Assembly: GCA_016293615.1 (NCBI GenBank)
Contig: JAEDDX010000002.1
Location: 51,860 to 115,859, forward strand
Direction of reading: 5' to 3'
From: Acetatifactor sp.
GTDB lineage: Bacteria > Bacillota > Clostridia > Lachnospirales > Lachnospiraceae
Length of the DNA: 64,000 bases
The position numbers and the translations under genes were made by a program. Position 1 is the stretch's first letter; every line of letters starts with the position of its first letter. Positions 34,924 to 44,219 of the stretch are shown one piece after another. The notes under the pieces are model-generated. The model had not been told where the DNA came from. It saw only the letters and a list, made by a program, of their open reading frames with translations, and ran no database searches.

Positions 34924-36276
34924 TTGATCAAGCATACAAGGCGAAGATTGCTGTTACCCATACTGACGACGCTGGTGGTATTCGTCGTATTTTTGTTTGC
35001 AGTGATTGCTTTTTATACACAGGATAAGATGGAAACGTCCGTATCCCCTGTCATAACCGTGGAAGAAGCAGAGACCTCTGTCATCCTCGTTTCTGAAGAA
35101 CCGGAAGTCACTCCCCTGCCGGAAGAACCGGAGCCCGTCTTCGAAGAATACGACATCACACTGATGGCACTGGGCGATAACCTCATGCACATGGGAATCG
35201 TAAATACCGGCCGACAGCCTGACAGAACCTATGACTATACCTTCCTCTTTGAACCGATGCGGCCGTTTTTACAGGCTGCAGATATTAAGGTGATCAATCA
35301 GGAGACGATTTTAGGCGGAAACGAGCTTGGTTTTTCCGGATATCCGCACTTCAACTCTCCCACGCAGGTCGGCGATGCCATTGCGGATGCGGGCTTCAAT
35401 ATCGTGCTTCACGCCTCCAACCATGCCTACGACCAGGGAATCAGAGGAATCGATCATGCCATTGACTATTGGAGTCAGTATCCTGACATACTGACGGTCG
35501 GGATCAATCGCGCAGACAAAGAGCCCGAGATCCCTCTTCTTAGCGTCGGCGGATATACCTTCGCCATTCTGAATTATACTTACGGCCCCAACCTCGGTTC
35601 TGTTCCGGGCGATCTGCGCGGGCGTCTCAACATGCTGTGCGATTACGACGAATCGAGTGGCCTGATTGATTTTACCAGTCTCCATCCCGGGGTAATCCGG
35701 GATATTGCTGCGGCACGCGAAATTGCGGATATTGTGATCGTCTTTCCGCACTGGGGAACCGAATATACAAAGGTACCATCGACTTACCAGAAAAAATTCG
35801 CCATGATGATGACAGAAGCAGGTGCCGATCTCATCATCGGTACGCATCCGCATGTTCCGCAGCCGATTGAGTGGATCACGGCCGGGAACGGCAACAAAGC
35901 ACTCTGTTACTATTCACTCGGCAACTATGTATCGACGCAGAAAAAGGCTCTCTGTATGCTCGAGGGTATGGCATGGGTCAGCTTTCATGTATCAGAGGAA
36001 GGCATCGCTCTCTCTGAGGAAAAAACCGGCATCATACCGCTCGTCTGTCACTACAAGAGCGGCCCGGTCCGTCTGGAGCAGGTGTACCTTCTCGAGGATT
36101 ATACCGAGGAAATGGCCGCACGGCACGGTATCAGGCAATACGGCGGCGTAACACTGAGGCTTTCTGACCTGCAGGCCGACAGTGATGAGATTTTCGGCGA
36201 GTTTGTACGAAAAAGGTCCGATATCATCCCTGATACCGAACCTTCATCGAATCAAACTAATCAATCAGATTTTTAA
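34924..36276 (+). CDS. CapA-family poly-gamma-glutamate synthesis-like protein
   Basis: A 450-residue membrane-anchored protein with a calcineurin-like CapA (PGA_cap) domain. An N-terminal transmembrane helix (about residues 9-33) and an acidic, proline-rich linker (EEPEVTPLPEEPEPVFEE) lead to the metallophosphatase-like core: MALGDNLMHMG, INQETILGG, LHASNHAYDQG, FPHWGTEY and GADLIIGTHPHVPQP. The domain faces outside. Family members take part in capsule or cell-surface polymer synthesis, though most clostridial ones are uncharacterised. The TTG start at 34924 has AAAGGA 8 bases upstream. Its end overlaps the convergent NlpC/P60 gene by 20 bases. Confidence 0.87.
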   Translation: MIKHTRRRLLLPILTTLVVFVVFLFAVIAFYTQDKMETSVSPVITVEEAETSVILVSEEPEVTPLPEEPEPVFEEYDITLMALGDNLMHMGIVNTGRQPDRTYDYTFLFEPMRPFLQAADIKVINQETILGGNELGFSGYPHFNSPTQVGDAIADAGFNIVLHASNHAYDQGIRGIDHAIDYWSQYPDILTVGINRADKEPEIPLLSVGGYTFAILNYTYGPNLGSVPGDLRGRLNMLCDYDESSGLIDFTSLHPGVIRDIAAAREIADIVIVFPHWGTEYTKVPSTYQKKFAMMMTEAGADLIIGTHPHVPQPIEWITAGNGNKALCYYSLGNYVSTQKKALCMLEGMAWVSFHVSEEGIALSEEKTGIIPLVCHYKSGPVRLEQVYLLEDYTEEMAARHGIRQYGGVTLRLSDLQADSDEIFGEFVRKRSDIIPDTEPSSNQTNQSDF

Positions 36277-37513
36277 CTCCGAGAATATTGTCATAGTCCG
36301 CCTGATAAATCACGACTCCCTTCCTGGAGTTCGCGGCATGAATGATCTTGCCGTCGCCGATATACAGGGCAACATGGGTACATTTTGACTTACCGTAGCA
36401 GATGATATCCCCGGGCTTGATATCGCTGTATTCGATAAGCTTACCGTTATTCTCAAGCTGTCCGGCAGGGGTTCTGCTGACGGAATGCCCGAATTCTTTA
36501 TAAATCAGACTGGTAAAGCCGGAACAGTCCGTTCCGGTCACCAGAGAATTCCCTCCGTGCACATACTTATTTCCCAGAAACTGCATCGCATACTCCACGA
36601 TCGCGGTCCTGAGCTCATCCGTTCCGGCATAGTTTATATCGGGTGGATTGACTGAAACAGTCACATTCTCCTGTGCCTGCTGTTCCTCTTCCGCGGCACG
36701 TTCCTCCTGCGCTCTTCTCTCTGCATGCTCCGCAGCCTCTTCCTCCAGGGTCTTCGCGTAGAAAAACTGTTCTTCCACCGTGACATAGTCGGCTGAGACA
36801 TATCCGGTCTTATTCCCCGCATAGCGTACCTGAATCCAGTCTCCCTGATATTCTACGATTTCTACCTTTTCACCATAATCTACATATCCGATTCTCTTAG
36901 AGTCAATCTCCGGCTCTTCCCGCACATTCAGACGGTCTGCAAATACAACTGCATATCTGGTGACATATTCCTCAATATGCTTCACGGCCTCCTCGCCATA
37001 GTAGAAAAATTCCGCCTTGATATATCCTTCCACATTGCCGGATATGATCTTCAGCCAGTCCTGATTCTCTCCTGCGGTTTCAATGATCTGTGCCACAGCC
37101 TTATTGAATATCTTTCCGACGATCGCGCTGTCCGTACTCGGTCCGGAACGAACATTTACATAATTTGTGACATGCGCAAGTGCAAGGTCCGCATACTCGC
37201 TCGCAAGTTCATCCTCCGTCGAAGCTATTTCGCTCCCTGACTCAGTATCGTTGTCTTCCTGTGTCCCGATTCGGTTTGATAAATCCTCTGCCGGGATTGT
37301 CAGTGACGCGTTCTTCACAGTATAAAAAGTCTCAGCGATACCGCCGCTTCCGAGAACGCCTGCCGTGACAGGCGTATCATATGTCGTATCTGACTGTATT
37401 TCTGTTTCCAATGTGGTCTTGGGTTCTTGCTTCGCATCCTGCAGCTTTCCTGTCGCACAGAGCATTGCTGCAGCAGCACAGAGCAAAAGACTGTTTATGA
37501 TTCTGTCCTTCAT
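36257..37513 (-). CDS. NlpC/P60 cell-wall hydrolase with two SH3 domains
   Basis: A 418-residue secreted endopeptidase. A signal peptide (MKDRIINSLLLCAAAAMLCA) and a low-complexity linker precede two bacterial SH3 domains (about residues 110-175, starting YVNVRSGPST, and 185-250, starting RLNVREEPE), a charged coiled-coil-like stretch rich in E, A and Q, and a C-terminal NlpC/P60 domain. The catalytic Cys is in GTDCSGFTSLIY and the His in CTHVALYIGDGKIIHA. Such enzymes cut gamma-D-Glu-diamino acid bonds in peptidoglycan. It has its own promoter and converges with the CapA-like gene. Confidence 0.93.
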   Translation of the reverse strand: MKDRIINSLLLCAAAAMLCATGKLQDAKQEPKTTLETEIQSDTTYDTPVTAGVLGSGGIAETFYTVKNASLTIPAEDLSNRIGTQEDNDTESGSEIASTEDELASEYADLALAHVTNYVNVRSGPSTDSAIVGKIFNKAVAQIIETAGENQDWLKIISGNVEGYIKAEFFYYGEEAVKHIEEYVTRYAVVFADRLNVREEPEIDSKRIGYVDYGEKVEIVEYQGDWIQVRYAGNKTGYVSADYVTVEEQFFYAKTLEEEAAEHAERRAQEERAAEEEQQAQENVTVSVNPPDINYAGTDELRTAIVEYAMQFLGNKYVHGGNSLVTGTDCSGFTSLIYKEFGHSVSRTPAGQLENNGKLIEYSDIKPGDIICYGKSKCTHVALYIGDGKIIHAANSRKGVVIYQADYDNILGVKNLID

Positions 37514-37539
37514 ATCTTTGTCCGCCTTTAACTCCTACC

Positions 37540-37568
37540 ATTTTACCACAACAAAAACCGATTACCAA
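37540..37568 (-). promoter_or_regulatory. NlpC/P60 gene promoter
   Basis: TTGGTA and TAAAAT with 17 bases between on the minus strand, 27 bases before the start codon; almost back to back with the divergent DUF1292 promoter. Confidence 0.6.
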
Positions 37569-37578
37569 CTAAAATCTG

Positions 37579-37607
37579 TTGCATACACGGTGTAAAATGT
37601 ATATACT
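37579..37607 (+). promoter_or_regulatory. DUF1292 gene promoter
   Basis: TTGCAT and TATACT with 17 bases between, predicting a start near 37614 and a leader of about 115 bases. Confidence 0.6.
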
Positions 37608-37620
37608 AAGAGCAAACCTA

Positions 37621-37680
37621 CTTTGGCTGATTACGGGACTGTCCGCCGACATACGGGCTGAAAGACCAATCACGCCAAAG
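37621..37680 (+). other. Possible structured 5' leader of the DUF1292 gene
   Basis: CTTTGGC-GATT at 37621 and AATC-GCCAAAG ending at 37680 form an 11-bp closing stem with a small internal loop. The 36-base interior is GC-rich, with short complementary runs (GGAC/GTCC, CCG/CGG). It begins about 7 bases after the predicted transcription start. It matches no riboswitch class that I recognise. Confidence 0.35.
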
Positions 37681-37728
37681 GATACTACCAACGGATGTGT
37701 ACAAAACGATCACAGGAAAGGAAACAAC

Positions 37729-38049
37729 ATGGGTAAGAAAGAAAAATTCGAAGACGAAGAAATGACTGTGGATATTGAACTTGACGAGGGTACCGTAACC
37801 TGCGCAATTATTACGATTCTGGAAGTGGAGGGCAAGGATTATATCGTATTGATGCCCCTGAAAGAGGACGGAACCGCGAACGACGAAGGCGAAGTCTGGT
37901 TCTATGGCTATAAAGAGAATCCGGAAGACCCCAACGAAGAGCCTGAGCTCATCTATATTGAGGATGATGAAGAATACGAGAAGGTTGCAGACGCTTTTGA
38001 CGAATACCTGGACAATGTCGAGTTCGATGAATTAATCGACGAAGAATAG
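37729..38049 (+). CDS. DUF1292 family protein
   Basis: A 106-residue, very acidic protein of the DUF1292 family, widespread in Firmicutes and of unknown function. The core is a beta-rich segment (DIELDEGTVTCAIITILEVEGKDYIVLMPL) followed by GEVWFYGYKE and a C-terminus crowded with Asp and Glu. In other Firmicutes the family is often found near ribosome or RNA-processing genes. The ATG at 37729 has AAGGAAA upstream; the longer reading from 37579 starts within the promoter. It has its own promoter, a structured-looking leader and a terminator. Confidence 0.85.
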   Translation: MGKKEKFEDEEMTVDIELDEGTVTCAIITILEVEGKDYIVLMPLKEDGTANDEGEVWFYGYKENPEDPNEEPELIYIEDDEEYEKVADAFDEYLDNVEFDELIDEE

Positions 38050-38120
38050 TCATCCTGTCAATTTAAGCGAGTGTATGAAGAAATCTCTGTGAATAACCAT
38101 ATTTTTCACGATAATTAATT

Positions 38121-38157
38121 GGCGGAAAGCTTTTTTTAATGCTTTCCGCCTTGTTTT
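38121..38157 (+). terminator. Terminator after the DUF1292 gene
   Basis: GGCGGAAAGC and GCTTTCCGCC form a perfect 10-bp stem followed by TTGTTTTG. Confidence 0.85.
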
Positions 38158-38201
38158 GTATACTATTTCAAAATCCGATCATTTCACTCCGTTATACTAT
38201 A

Positions 38202-38939
38202 TTATTTCTTTAATAGATATGTTTGCTCTACAATATCCTTTACCGCATCCACATCCGTATCATGATTGAATTTAAAAGCGTACTGTTCAGAACTCCATTT
38301 ACGATTTGAAATATCATAAATCAACCCATTTTTATCTTTTATGGTTCCCAACTTAGCATTAAGAACGATTTCTATCCATCCCTTATAAGGCCAAAGCGTA
38401 ATTACATTTTTCTTATTAAGCTTAAATGTAACATAATTCTTTCTGGGAGATTCTTCTAATGTCTTATCTACAGATAAAATAATACCTTTCATCTTGTTAT
38501 ATAAAGATGATGCCTGATTATAGTCAGGGAATAATGCCTCAACAGAATACTCTGTATCATTTATATCATTTTCACCCGAAGTATTATCGTTGTTTCTAAC
38601 TAGCTTATCTGTTCTCTCGTGCAACTGAGCAATAGCAAAAAGCATATTGTAAGCATCCCAAGGATAAAGTTCGAAAAATTCTCTATTCTGTGAAATACGA
38701 AGATTAGGATTCAATGACTGTATAAGGTCATGAACCAGTTTATCTGGGTCCTTTACCCCTTTTATTCTTGGAATTTCATAAGTACAATAAACTTCATAAG
38801 GAAGTGGTACAGCTGTTCCCGACAATTCCTTCACGCGCTTATCAACATCTTCCGCATACCCTATCTTTATCCAATTATCCATATGAAAGCTCTCGTTTGT
38901 AAGAACATATATATAACCTGTCTTTTCTTTTGTTTCCAT
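38202..38939 (-). CDS. GIY-YIG nuclease-like protein with DUF5655-like C-terminus
   Basis: A 245-residue protein in a clearly AT-rich patch. The N-terminal 95 residues are a GIY-YIG domain of the T5orf172 type: GYIYVLTNES, WIKIGYAEDVDKRVKELSG and YEVYCTYEIP. The C-terminal 100 residues (VTFKLNKKNVITLWPYKGWIEIVLNAK, then WSSEQYAFKF) resemble the DUF5655 fold seen behind nuclease domains in phage and defence-associated genes. Such proteins are often accessory genes, and DNA cleavage is inferred only. Base composition differs from both neighbours, which suggests acquisition by transfer. Confidence 0.75.
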   Translation of the reverse strand: METKEKTGYIYVLTNESFHMDNWIKIGYAEDVDKRVKELSGTAVPLPYEVYCTYEIPRIKGVKDPDKLVHDLIQSLNPNLRISQNREFFELYPWDAYNMLFAIAQLHERTDKLVRNNDNTSGENDINDTEYSVEALFPDYNQASSLYNKMKGIILSVDKTLEESPRKNYVTFKLNKKNVITLWPYKGWIEIVLNAKLGTIKDKNGLIYDISNRKWSSEQYAFKFNHDTDVDAVKDIVEQTYLLKK

Positions 38940-39143
38940 ACACTGCCCCTTATCTGAAAAGTATTCTTAAGGTTTTCTCATTATTCTATTATTTTTGAAA
39001 TCATATCTATTATTTCGTTTCAGGAATGGTATTGAACACATTAGAATTCTTACTAATCTATACTATAATATATTATAATCTTATGAATAACTAATATCAA
39101 GTTTCTTGTTATAGATAATTAATTATTAAGCACCTTAACTATT

Positions 39144-41012
39144 TTATATCCACGGCTTTAAGAATCTTGAAGGAAACATTGGTTTTCCCTTGCTTCCGTA
39201 CAGATAAATCAATTCCAACCGCTCTTTTGCACGCGTCATACCGACATAGAAGATTCTTCTCTCCTCTTCCAGACTATCTCCTTCTTTGTCCCTGCCGTGG
39301 GGATATACCTTCTCATTGCAGTCCGGAATCAGCACGGTATGAAATTCCAGCCCCTTCGCCGCATGAATCGTCATCAGCTTGATTGGTTCCCGGTCATCCG
39401 GCTTCCTGCTTTTTTCTGCCTTCAGCTTCTCTTCATACATAAACTGTGCATCGAGCCAGGTCTGCACATCATCGTATTTGGCAGCGTCCTCCTTCAGCCA
39501 CAAAATCAGCTCGTTCCATTCCTGTGCCAGCTCAGGCTTCGCGGCAGACTGACACTTCAGATACCGTTCATAACAGATTGCCTTCAAAATATAATTGATT
39601 CCGAAGGAAGGCTTCATTTTTCCAAGCTGGATCAGATTGGTCTGCAGTTTTTCCAGCGCAGCGATCTGACTGTGACAGGGTTCGTTTCCTTTGGCAGTTT
39701 TCTGATAGTACTGTATCATCTCCCGTACGGAGTTGCTCTCAGCGGCGGCCTCCCTGGTCAGATACCGGACCGGCCGGTTCATGATCCGAAGGATATATTC
39801 CCGCTTCCACACACCGGAGGCAAGCAAAAGATATGCCATGATATCCTTCACGATAAAGTGTTCATAGATGCTTCGCACCGTCTCCTTCATGGAATAAGGA
39901 ATTCCGGCCGCAGTCAGTCTCACCGCCGTTCCCTGCATATAGGCATTGGTGCGAAACAATACAGCCAGACTCTGCGATCCGTCCGGAAACTGATTTCGAA
40001 AAGTCTTAAGGGTATTGCAAAGGTATTGCGCCTGCTCTTTTCGGTCTGCAAATGCCTTCACGGCAAATGACTGCTCCTCCCCCCTTCGGGCTGCGATGAG
40101 ATCCTTGGAAAAACGTTTTTTGTTCTCTTCGATCACCTTCAGGGAACTCCCTACGATTCTGCTCTCGCAACGGTAATTCACATTTAACAGCATTCTGTCT
40201 GCATGATATTCCTTCTCAAAACGCATCATAAGCTCAGGTCTGGAACCGCGAAAGCCATAGATGGACTGATCGTCATCGCCTACCGCAAATACAGACTGCG
40301 TCGCTTCGGAAAGCAGCCTGACGATCTCATATTGCATCGGGTTAATATCCTGAAACTCATCGATCAGGATATGCCGGAATCTATGATTCCATTTGGTGCG
40401 AAGCGTTTCGTTTTCCGACAATAGCTTTCTGCATTCATATAACATGTCGTCGAAATCGATACCGTTTCTTCGGTACACAGCCTCCCGGTACTTCTGAAAA
40501 ATCGGTTCAAAACACTCCCGGTACTGCACCGGAACCTTCGTCAGGGTCAGTTCCATATCGTCTGTGTTTTTATAAAGGCTGATGGCATTCAACAGGGCAG
40601 AGATCTCTTCCGTCTGTTCCGGATCAGAGTTTTCTTCCCTTTGATATTGTTTCAAAATAGGGATCAGGATTGCTTTTTTCTGTGTTACTGAAATGATTTG
40701 AAGTGTTTTCGCAGGGTCTGCACTTCTGATGATTTGATAAAAGACGGAATGAAAGGTTCCGAAATTGACAGGGTAAAAGGTTTCTGCCTGCGCACGGAAT
40801 CGCTCCTGCATGGATACGGCAGCTTCTTTTGTAAATGTGATGACAAGGATGGAATCGGGCGGAACGCCCAGACTTAAGAGATGAAGAATACGATTGACGA
40901 TGACGGTTGTTTTCCCGGAGCCGGGACCCGCAAGTAATAACAGCGGGCCTCCGTTCCAGAGCACGGCACTGCGCTGTGCTTCGTTCAGCTTAGACAAATC
41001 AGGCGTTCTCAA
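39144..41012 (-). CDS. UvrD/PcrA-like superfamily 1 DNA helicase
   Basis: A helicase of about 622 residues with all SF1A motifs: NEAQRSAV (Q-motif), AGPGSGKTT (Walker A), ITFTKEAA (Ia), DEFQD (II), [12 protein letters not shown] (III), NYRC (IV), [11 protein letters not shown] (V) and VGMTRAKE (VI). It is shorter than PcrA (about 740). Family members unwind DNA in repair and in clearing of protein-DNA complexes. The start is uncertain: TTG at 41012 with AAGGGA upstream overlaps gltX by 14 bases, while another TTG at 41060 would overlap by 62. It is probably co-transcribed with gltX. An AT-rich 204-base gap follows it. Confidence 0.9.
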   Translation of the reverse strand: MRTPDLSKLNEAQRSAVLWNGGPLLLLAGPGSGKTTVIVNRILHLLSLGVPPDSILVITFTKEAAVSMQERFRAQAETFYPVNFGTFHSVFYQIIRSADPAKTLQIISVTQKKAILIPILKQYQREENSDPEQTEEISALLNAISLYKNTDDMELTLTKVPVQYRECFEPIFQKYREAVYRRNGIDFDDMLYECRKLLSENETLRTKWNHRFRHILIDEFQDINPMQYEIVRLLSEATQSVFAVGDDDQSIYGFRGSRPELMMRFEKEYHADRMLLNVNYRCESRIVGSSLKVIEENKKRFSKDLIAARRGEEQSFAVKAFADRKEQAQYLCNTLKTFRNQFPDGSQSLAVLFRTNAYMQGTAVRLTAAGIPYSMKETVRSIYEHFIVKDIMAYLLLASGVWKREYILRIMNRPVRYLTREAAAESNSVREMIQYYQKTAKGNEPCHSQIAALEKLQTNLIQLGKMKPSFGINYILKAICYERYLKCQSAAKPELAQEWNELILWLKEDAAKYDDVQTWLDAQFMYEEKLKAEKSRKPDDREPIKLMTIHAAKGLEFHTVLIPDCNEKVYPHGRDKEGDSLEEERRIFYVGMTRAKERLELIYLYGSKGKPMFPSRFLKPWI

Positions 41013-42453
41013 GAAGCTCGATTCCCTTCCGGATTCTCTTGATCGTCTCTTCTTTTCCAAGCACTTCCATGATCTCAGTTGCTCCGGCAGGTGTCATCTG
41101 CTTGCCGGACACAGCAGTACGAATCGGCCACATCACATAACCGTTCTTCACGCCCTTCTCTTCCACATATTTCAAAAGCATCTGGTACAGACCGTCATTG
41201 CTGTAATCAGTCTGTGCCTCAAGAAGTGGCAGGACATCCTTTAACACGGCAAGAGAGGAAGCTGCGTCGGTCTTCATCTTCTTGTGTGTATACATTGCCA
41301 CATCATACTCGGGCAATTTCTCGAAGAAATCCACATGAGCTGCAATATCAGGAAAAACCTCAATACGGGTCTTTACCATAGCTGCAATCTTCTTTAAATC
41401 AAAATTGCCGGTCAGTACAGCCTTCAGATAAGGTTCTGCCATCTCATAGAAGGTATCAAAATCCATTGCCTTGATGTACTCGCCGTTCATCCAGCGCAGT
41501 TTCACAATATCAAATACTGCGGGAGACTTGCTGATACGCCTGTAATCAAACTCTTTTATCAGTTCATCCAGGGTAAAGATCTCTCTGTTGTCCTCAGGGG
41601 ACCAGCCAAGCAGCGCAATATAGTTGACGATTGCCTCGGTCACGAAGCCCTGCTCCAGCAGATCCTCGAATGAGGAATGTCCGCTTCTCTTGGCAAGCTT
41701 CTTGTGATTTTCATCGGTAATCAGGGGAAGGTGTACATAGACAGGCACCTCCCACCCAAACGCCTCATACAGTCTCACATACTTAGGGGAGGAAGAAAGG
41801 TACTCATTTCCTCTCACAACATGGGTGATATTCATCGTATGGTCGTCTACAACATTTGCGAAATTATAGGTAGGATATCCGTCAGACTTGATCAGGATCA
41901 TATCATCGAGCTGAGAATTCTCTACCGTGATGTCTCCGTAGAGTTCATCATGGAAGGTTGTCGTACCCTCGGTCGGATTGTTCTGTCTGATGACGAAGGG
42001 CTTTCCGGCAGCAAGATTGGACTCGATCTCCTCCTTGGTAAGGTGCAGACAATGCTTATCATATACGGTGATCTCCTTGCCTTCCACCACCTCTGACTTT
42101 AAGGTTGCAAGTCTTTCTTTATCGCAAAAGCAGTAATAAGCCTCACCCTTATCAATCAGCTCCTTGGCGTATTTCATATAAATGCCGGTCTTCATTCTCT
42201 CGCTTTGTACATAAGGACCGTATCCGCCGTCTTTATCCGGGCCTTCGTCGTGTACCAGTCCGGTCTTCTCGAGTGTTCTGTAGATGATCTCTGTAGCGCC
42301 TTCCACAAAACGCTCCTGATCGGTATCCTCAATTCGAAGCATAAAATCTCCGCCCTCATGCTTTGCAATCAAAAACTCATACAAAGCGGAACGAAGATTG
42401 CCGACATGCATTTTGCCGGTAGGACTGGGGGCATATCTGGTTCTGATTTTCAT
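40999..42453 (-). CDS. gltX: Glutamyl-tRNA synthetase
   Basis: A 484-residue class I synthetase charging tRNA-Glu. The HIGH-type motif is [19 protein letters not shown] and the KMSKS-type loop is KKLAKRSG. Length is normal. AAAGG lies upstream of the ATG. A strong promoter stands 55 bases upstream, with a perfect 17-base palindrome at the predicted transcription start. Whether it is discriminating or also charges tRNA-Gln (with GatCAB) cannot be told here. The helicase gene overlaps its end. Confidence 0.96.
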   Translation of the reverse strand: MKIRTRYAPSPTGKMHVGNLRSALYEFLIAKHEGGDFMLRIEDTDQERFVEGATEIIYRTLEKTGLVHDEGPDKDGGYGPYVQSERMKTGIYMKYAKELIDKGEAYYCFCDKERLATLKSEVVEGKEITVYDKHCLHLTKEEIESNLAAGKPFVIRQNNPTEGTTTFHDELYGDITVENSQLDDMILIKSDGYPTYNFANVVDDHTMNITHVVRGNEYLSSSPKYVRLYEAFGWEVPVYVHLPLITDENHKKLAKRSGHSSFEDLLEQGFVTEAIVNYIALLGWSPEDNREIFTLDELIKEFDYRRISKSPAVFDIVKLRWMNGEYIKAMDFDTFYEMAEPYLKAVLTGNFDLKKIAAMVKTRIEVFPDIAAHVDFFEKLPEYDVAMYTHKKMKTDAASSLAVLKDVLPLLEAQTDYSNDGLYQMLLKYVEEKGVKNGYVMWPIRTAVSGKQMTPAGATEIMEVLGKEETIKRIRKGIELLENA

Positions 42454-42484
42454 ATTGTATTACCAAACCTTTCTTCACTGTAAA

Positions 42485-42501
42485 GCCTGTTTCAAACAGG
42501 C
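42485..42501. promoter_or_regulatory. Perfect palindrome at the gltX transcription start
   Basis: GCCTGTTTCAAACAGGC has 8-base perfect arms and covers the predicted +1 of the gltX promoter. It could be a repressor operator or a 5'-end hairpin; it is not a terminator, as no T-run follows on the gltX strand. Confidence 0.45.
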
Positions 42502-42507
42502 ATATTT

Positions 42508-42536
42508 ATTTTAGAACTTTTTATCGGAATGTGCAA
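42508..42536 (-). promoter_or_regulatory. gltX promoter
   Basis: TTGCAC and TAAAAT are 17 bases apart on the minus strand. Confidence 0.7.
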
Positions 42537-42602
42537 CCGTAAGTAACGAAACTTCCGGTTCTTCCATAAAAACTTCTTCCAATAACTTCTTTATATATCC
42601 TC

Positions 42603-44105
42603 TTATACATCTTCTTTTACGGGAACCGGCTGTGATGCCTGCGCCTTAAATTTGGCAAGTTCTCTGTTCGCTGTCAGTATCGGAATATTCGTACCCGCAC
42701 CGGCGACGCAGCCGCCCGGGCAGGCCATCCCCTCGATCAGACAGCCGTTTTTCTTTCCTGCCTTCGCCAGAAGAAGCATCTTCTTACACTCCGCAAGACT
42801 CTCCGCATGCTCTATCTTCACTTCCGTGCCGGGATAATACTTCTGAATGCATTCCTCAATCGCACTTGCGACGCCGCCTGCCACTCCGTACCCACGACCT
42901 GCGCCGGTCGCGTCGTCCATCTCATCCATGGCCTTGATGGCATCCAGGAAAATGCCCTTCGCCTCGAACATGCCTGTCAATTCTTCGAAGGTGATGACAA
43001 AGTCTACATCGGAACGAACGGAATGTCTGCTTGCTTCCAGCTTCTTCGAAGCGCAGGGACCTATGAAAACAACAGAAGCATCCGGATGTTTTTCCTTGAT
43101 GATGCGGGCTGTCGCTACCATGGGAGTAAGCTCGTTGCTGATCTTGTCGATCGTCTCCGGGAACAGCTTTTTCGCCATCACCGACCAGGACGGACAACAG
43201 GATGTCAAAGCAAAGTCCTGTTTTCCGCTCGCCACTTCCTTCACATAATGCTCTGCCTCTGCCATACAACCGATGTCAGCACCGATTGCAGTCTCATAGA
43301 CATCCGCAAACCCAAGCTGTTTCAAGGCGGTTTTGAACATATCCGGAGTCACCTTCGGACCAAACTGTCCTACGAAGGCAGGCGCAACCTGCGCAATGAT
43401 CTTCCTGCCCGACTGCATGGCACGAATCAGCTGGAAAATCTGAGATTTGTCCGCAATCGCTCCAAACGGACAACTCACCATGCACATACCGCAGGAAACG
43501 CATTGTTCGTTATCGATATATGCGCGACCAAAACGGTCCGACTTAATTGCTGAAACGCCGCAGGCAGCCTTGCAGGGTCTTTCCCTATGGCTGATGGCAT
43601 CGTACGGGCATATATTCTTGCACTTCCCGCACTGAATACATTTTTCCTGATCGATCACAGACTTACCGCTCCGGAAGGAAATCGCACCTCTCGGGCATAC
43701 GCTCTGGCAGGGATGTGCCACACAGCCCATGCAGACATTGGTCACCTCATAGCGGTTCTCGGGACAGGCATTGCAGGCGGAAGGAATCACCTGCATCAGA
43801 GGCGGTTCATAATACTTTTCATCAATATTGCTATCCTCTAATCCCTGCGTCAGATGTGCCGGTTTTTCACGGTTCTCTGGTCTCAGGCTCATGCCCATCG
43901 CAAGACGGATCCGTTCTCGAATGATTGCCCTGTCACGATATACACTTTCACGGTACAGAGATTCTTCATAATCGACGATTTTGTAGGGAAGTGCTTCCAT
44001 GTCGTCCTTCAGATTGGTTGAATTATAGGCCAACTTTGCCACTTCCTTGAATACGCGTCTTCTTTTTTGTCTAACCGGGGTATCGATTCCTCTCATATCA
44101 CTCAT
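42603..44105 (-). CDS. [FeFe]-hydrogenase, group B-like, monomeric
   Basis: A 500-residue iron-only hydrogenase. An N-terminal segment leads to a Cys-rich module (CNACPENRY, CMGCVAHPCQSVCP), two ferredoxin-type 4Fe-4S motifs (CIQCGKCKNICP, CVSCGMCMVSCP), and the H-cluster domain with its three signatures: TSCCPSW, GPCASKKLEA and EGMACPGGC. The combination of TSCCPSW and the extra N-terminal cysteines fits the group B (B1/B3) enzymes of Clostridia rather than the bidirectional group A. Electron partner and direction are unknown. The maturases HydEFG are not in the window. The ATG at 44105 has GAGG upstream, and a near-consensus promoter precedes it. It is likely cytoplasmic and monocistronic. 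Confidence 0.93.
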   Translation of the reverse strand: MSDMRGIDTPVRQKRRRVFKEVAKLAYNSTNLKDDMEALPYKIVDYEESLYRESVYRDRAIIRERIRLAMGMSLRPENREKPAHLTQGLEDSNIDEKYYEPPLMQVIPSACNACPENRYEVTNVCMGCVAHPCQSVCPRGAISFRSGKSVIDQEKCIQCGKCKNICPYDAISHRERPCKAACGVSAIKSDRFGRAYIDNEQCVSCGMCMVSCPFGAIADKSQIFQLIRAMQSGRKIIAQVAPAFVGQFGPKVTPDMFKTALKQLGFADVYETAIGADIGCMAEAEHYVKEVASGKQDFALTSCCPSWSVMAKKLFPETIDKISNELTPMVATARIIKEKHPDASVVFIGPCASKKLEASRHSVRSDVDFVITFEELTGMFEAKGIFLDAIKAMDEMDDATGAGRGYGVAGGVASAIEECIQKYYPGTEVKIEHAESLAECKKMLLLAKAGKKNGCLIEGMACPGGCVAGAGTNIPILTANRELAKFKAQASQPVPVKEDV

Positions 44106-44141
44106 ATTCACTCAGCCTCACAATGACAATAATTTAACAAT

Positions 44142-44170
44142 ATTATAAGCATTTTTGTAAGAATAATCAA
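44142..44170 (-). promoter_or_regulatory. Hydrogenase promoter
   Basis: TTGATT and a perfect TATAAT are 17 bases apart on the minus strand, about 37 bases before the start codon. Confidence 0.8.
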
Positions 44171-44185
44171 GTCTTGTCAAAAGAA

Positions 44186-44214
44186 AACGGTCTGCCTTTT
44201 TCAGACAAACCGTT
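44186..44214 (-). terminator. Terminator after pyrophosphatase
   Basis: On the minus strand AACGG(TTT)GTCTG pairs with CAGACCGTT around AAAAAGG and is followed by TTCTTTTG. It separates ppa from the hydrogenase promoter. Confidence 0.7.
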
Positions 44215-44219
44215 GCAGC

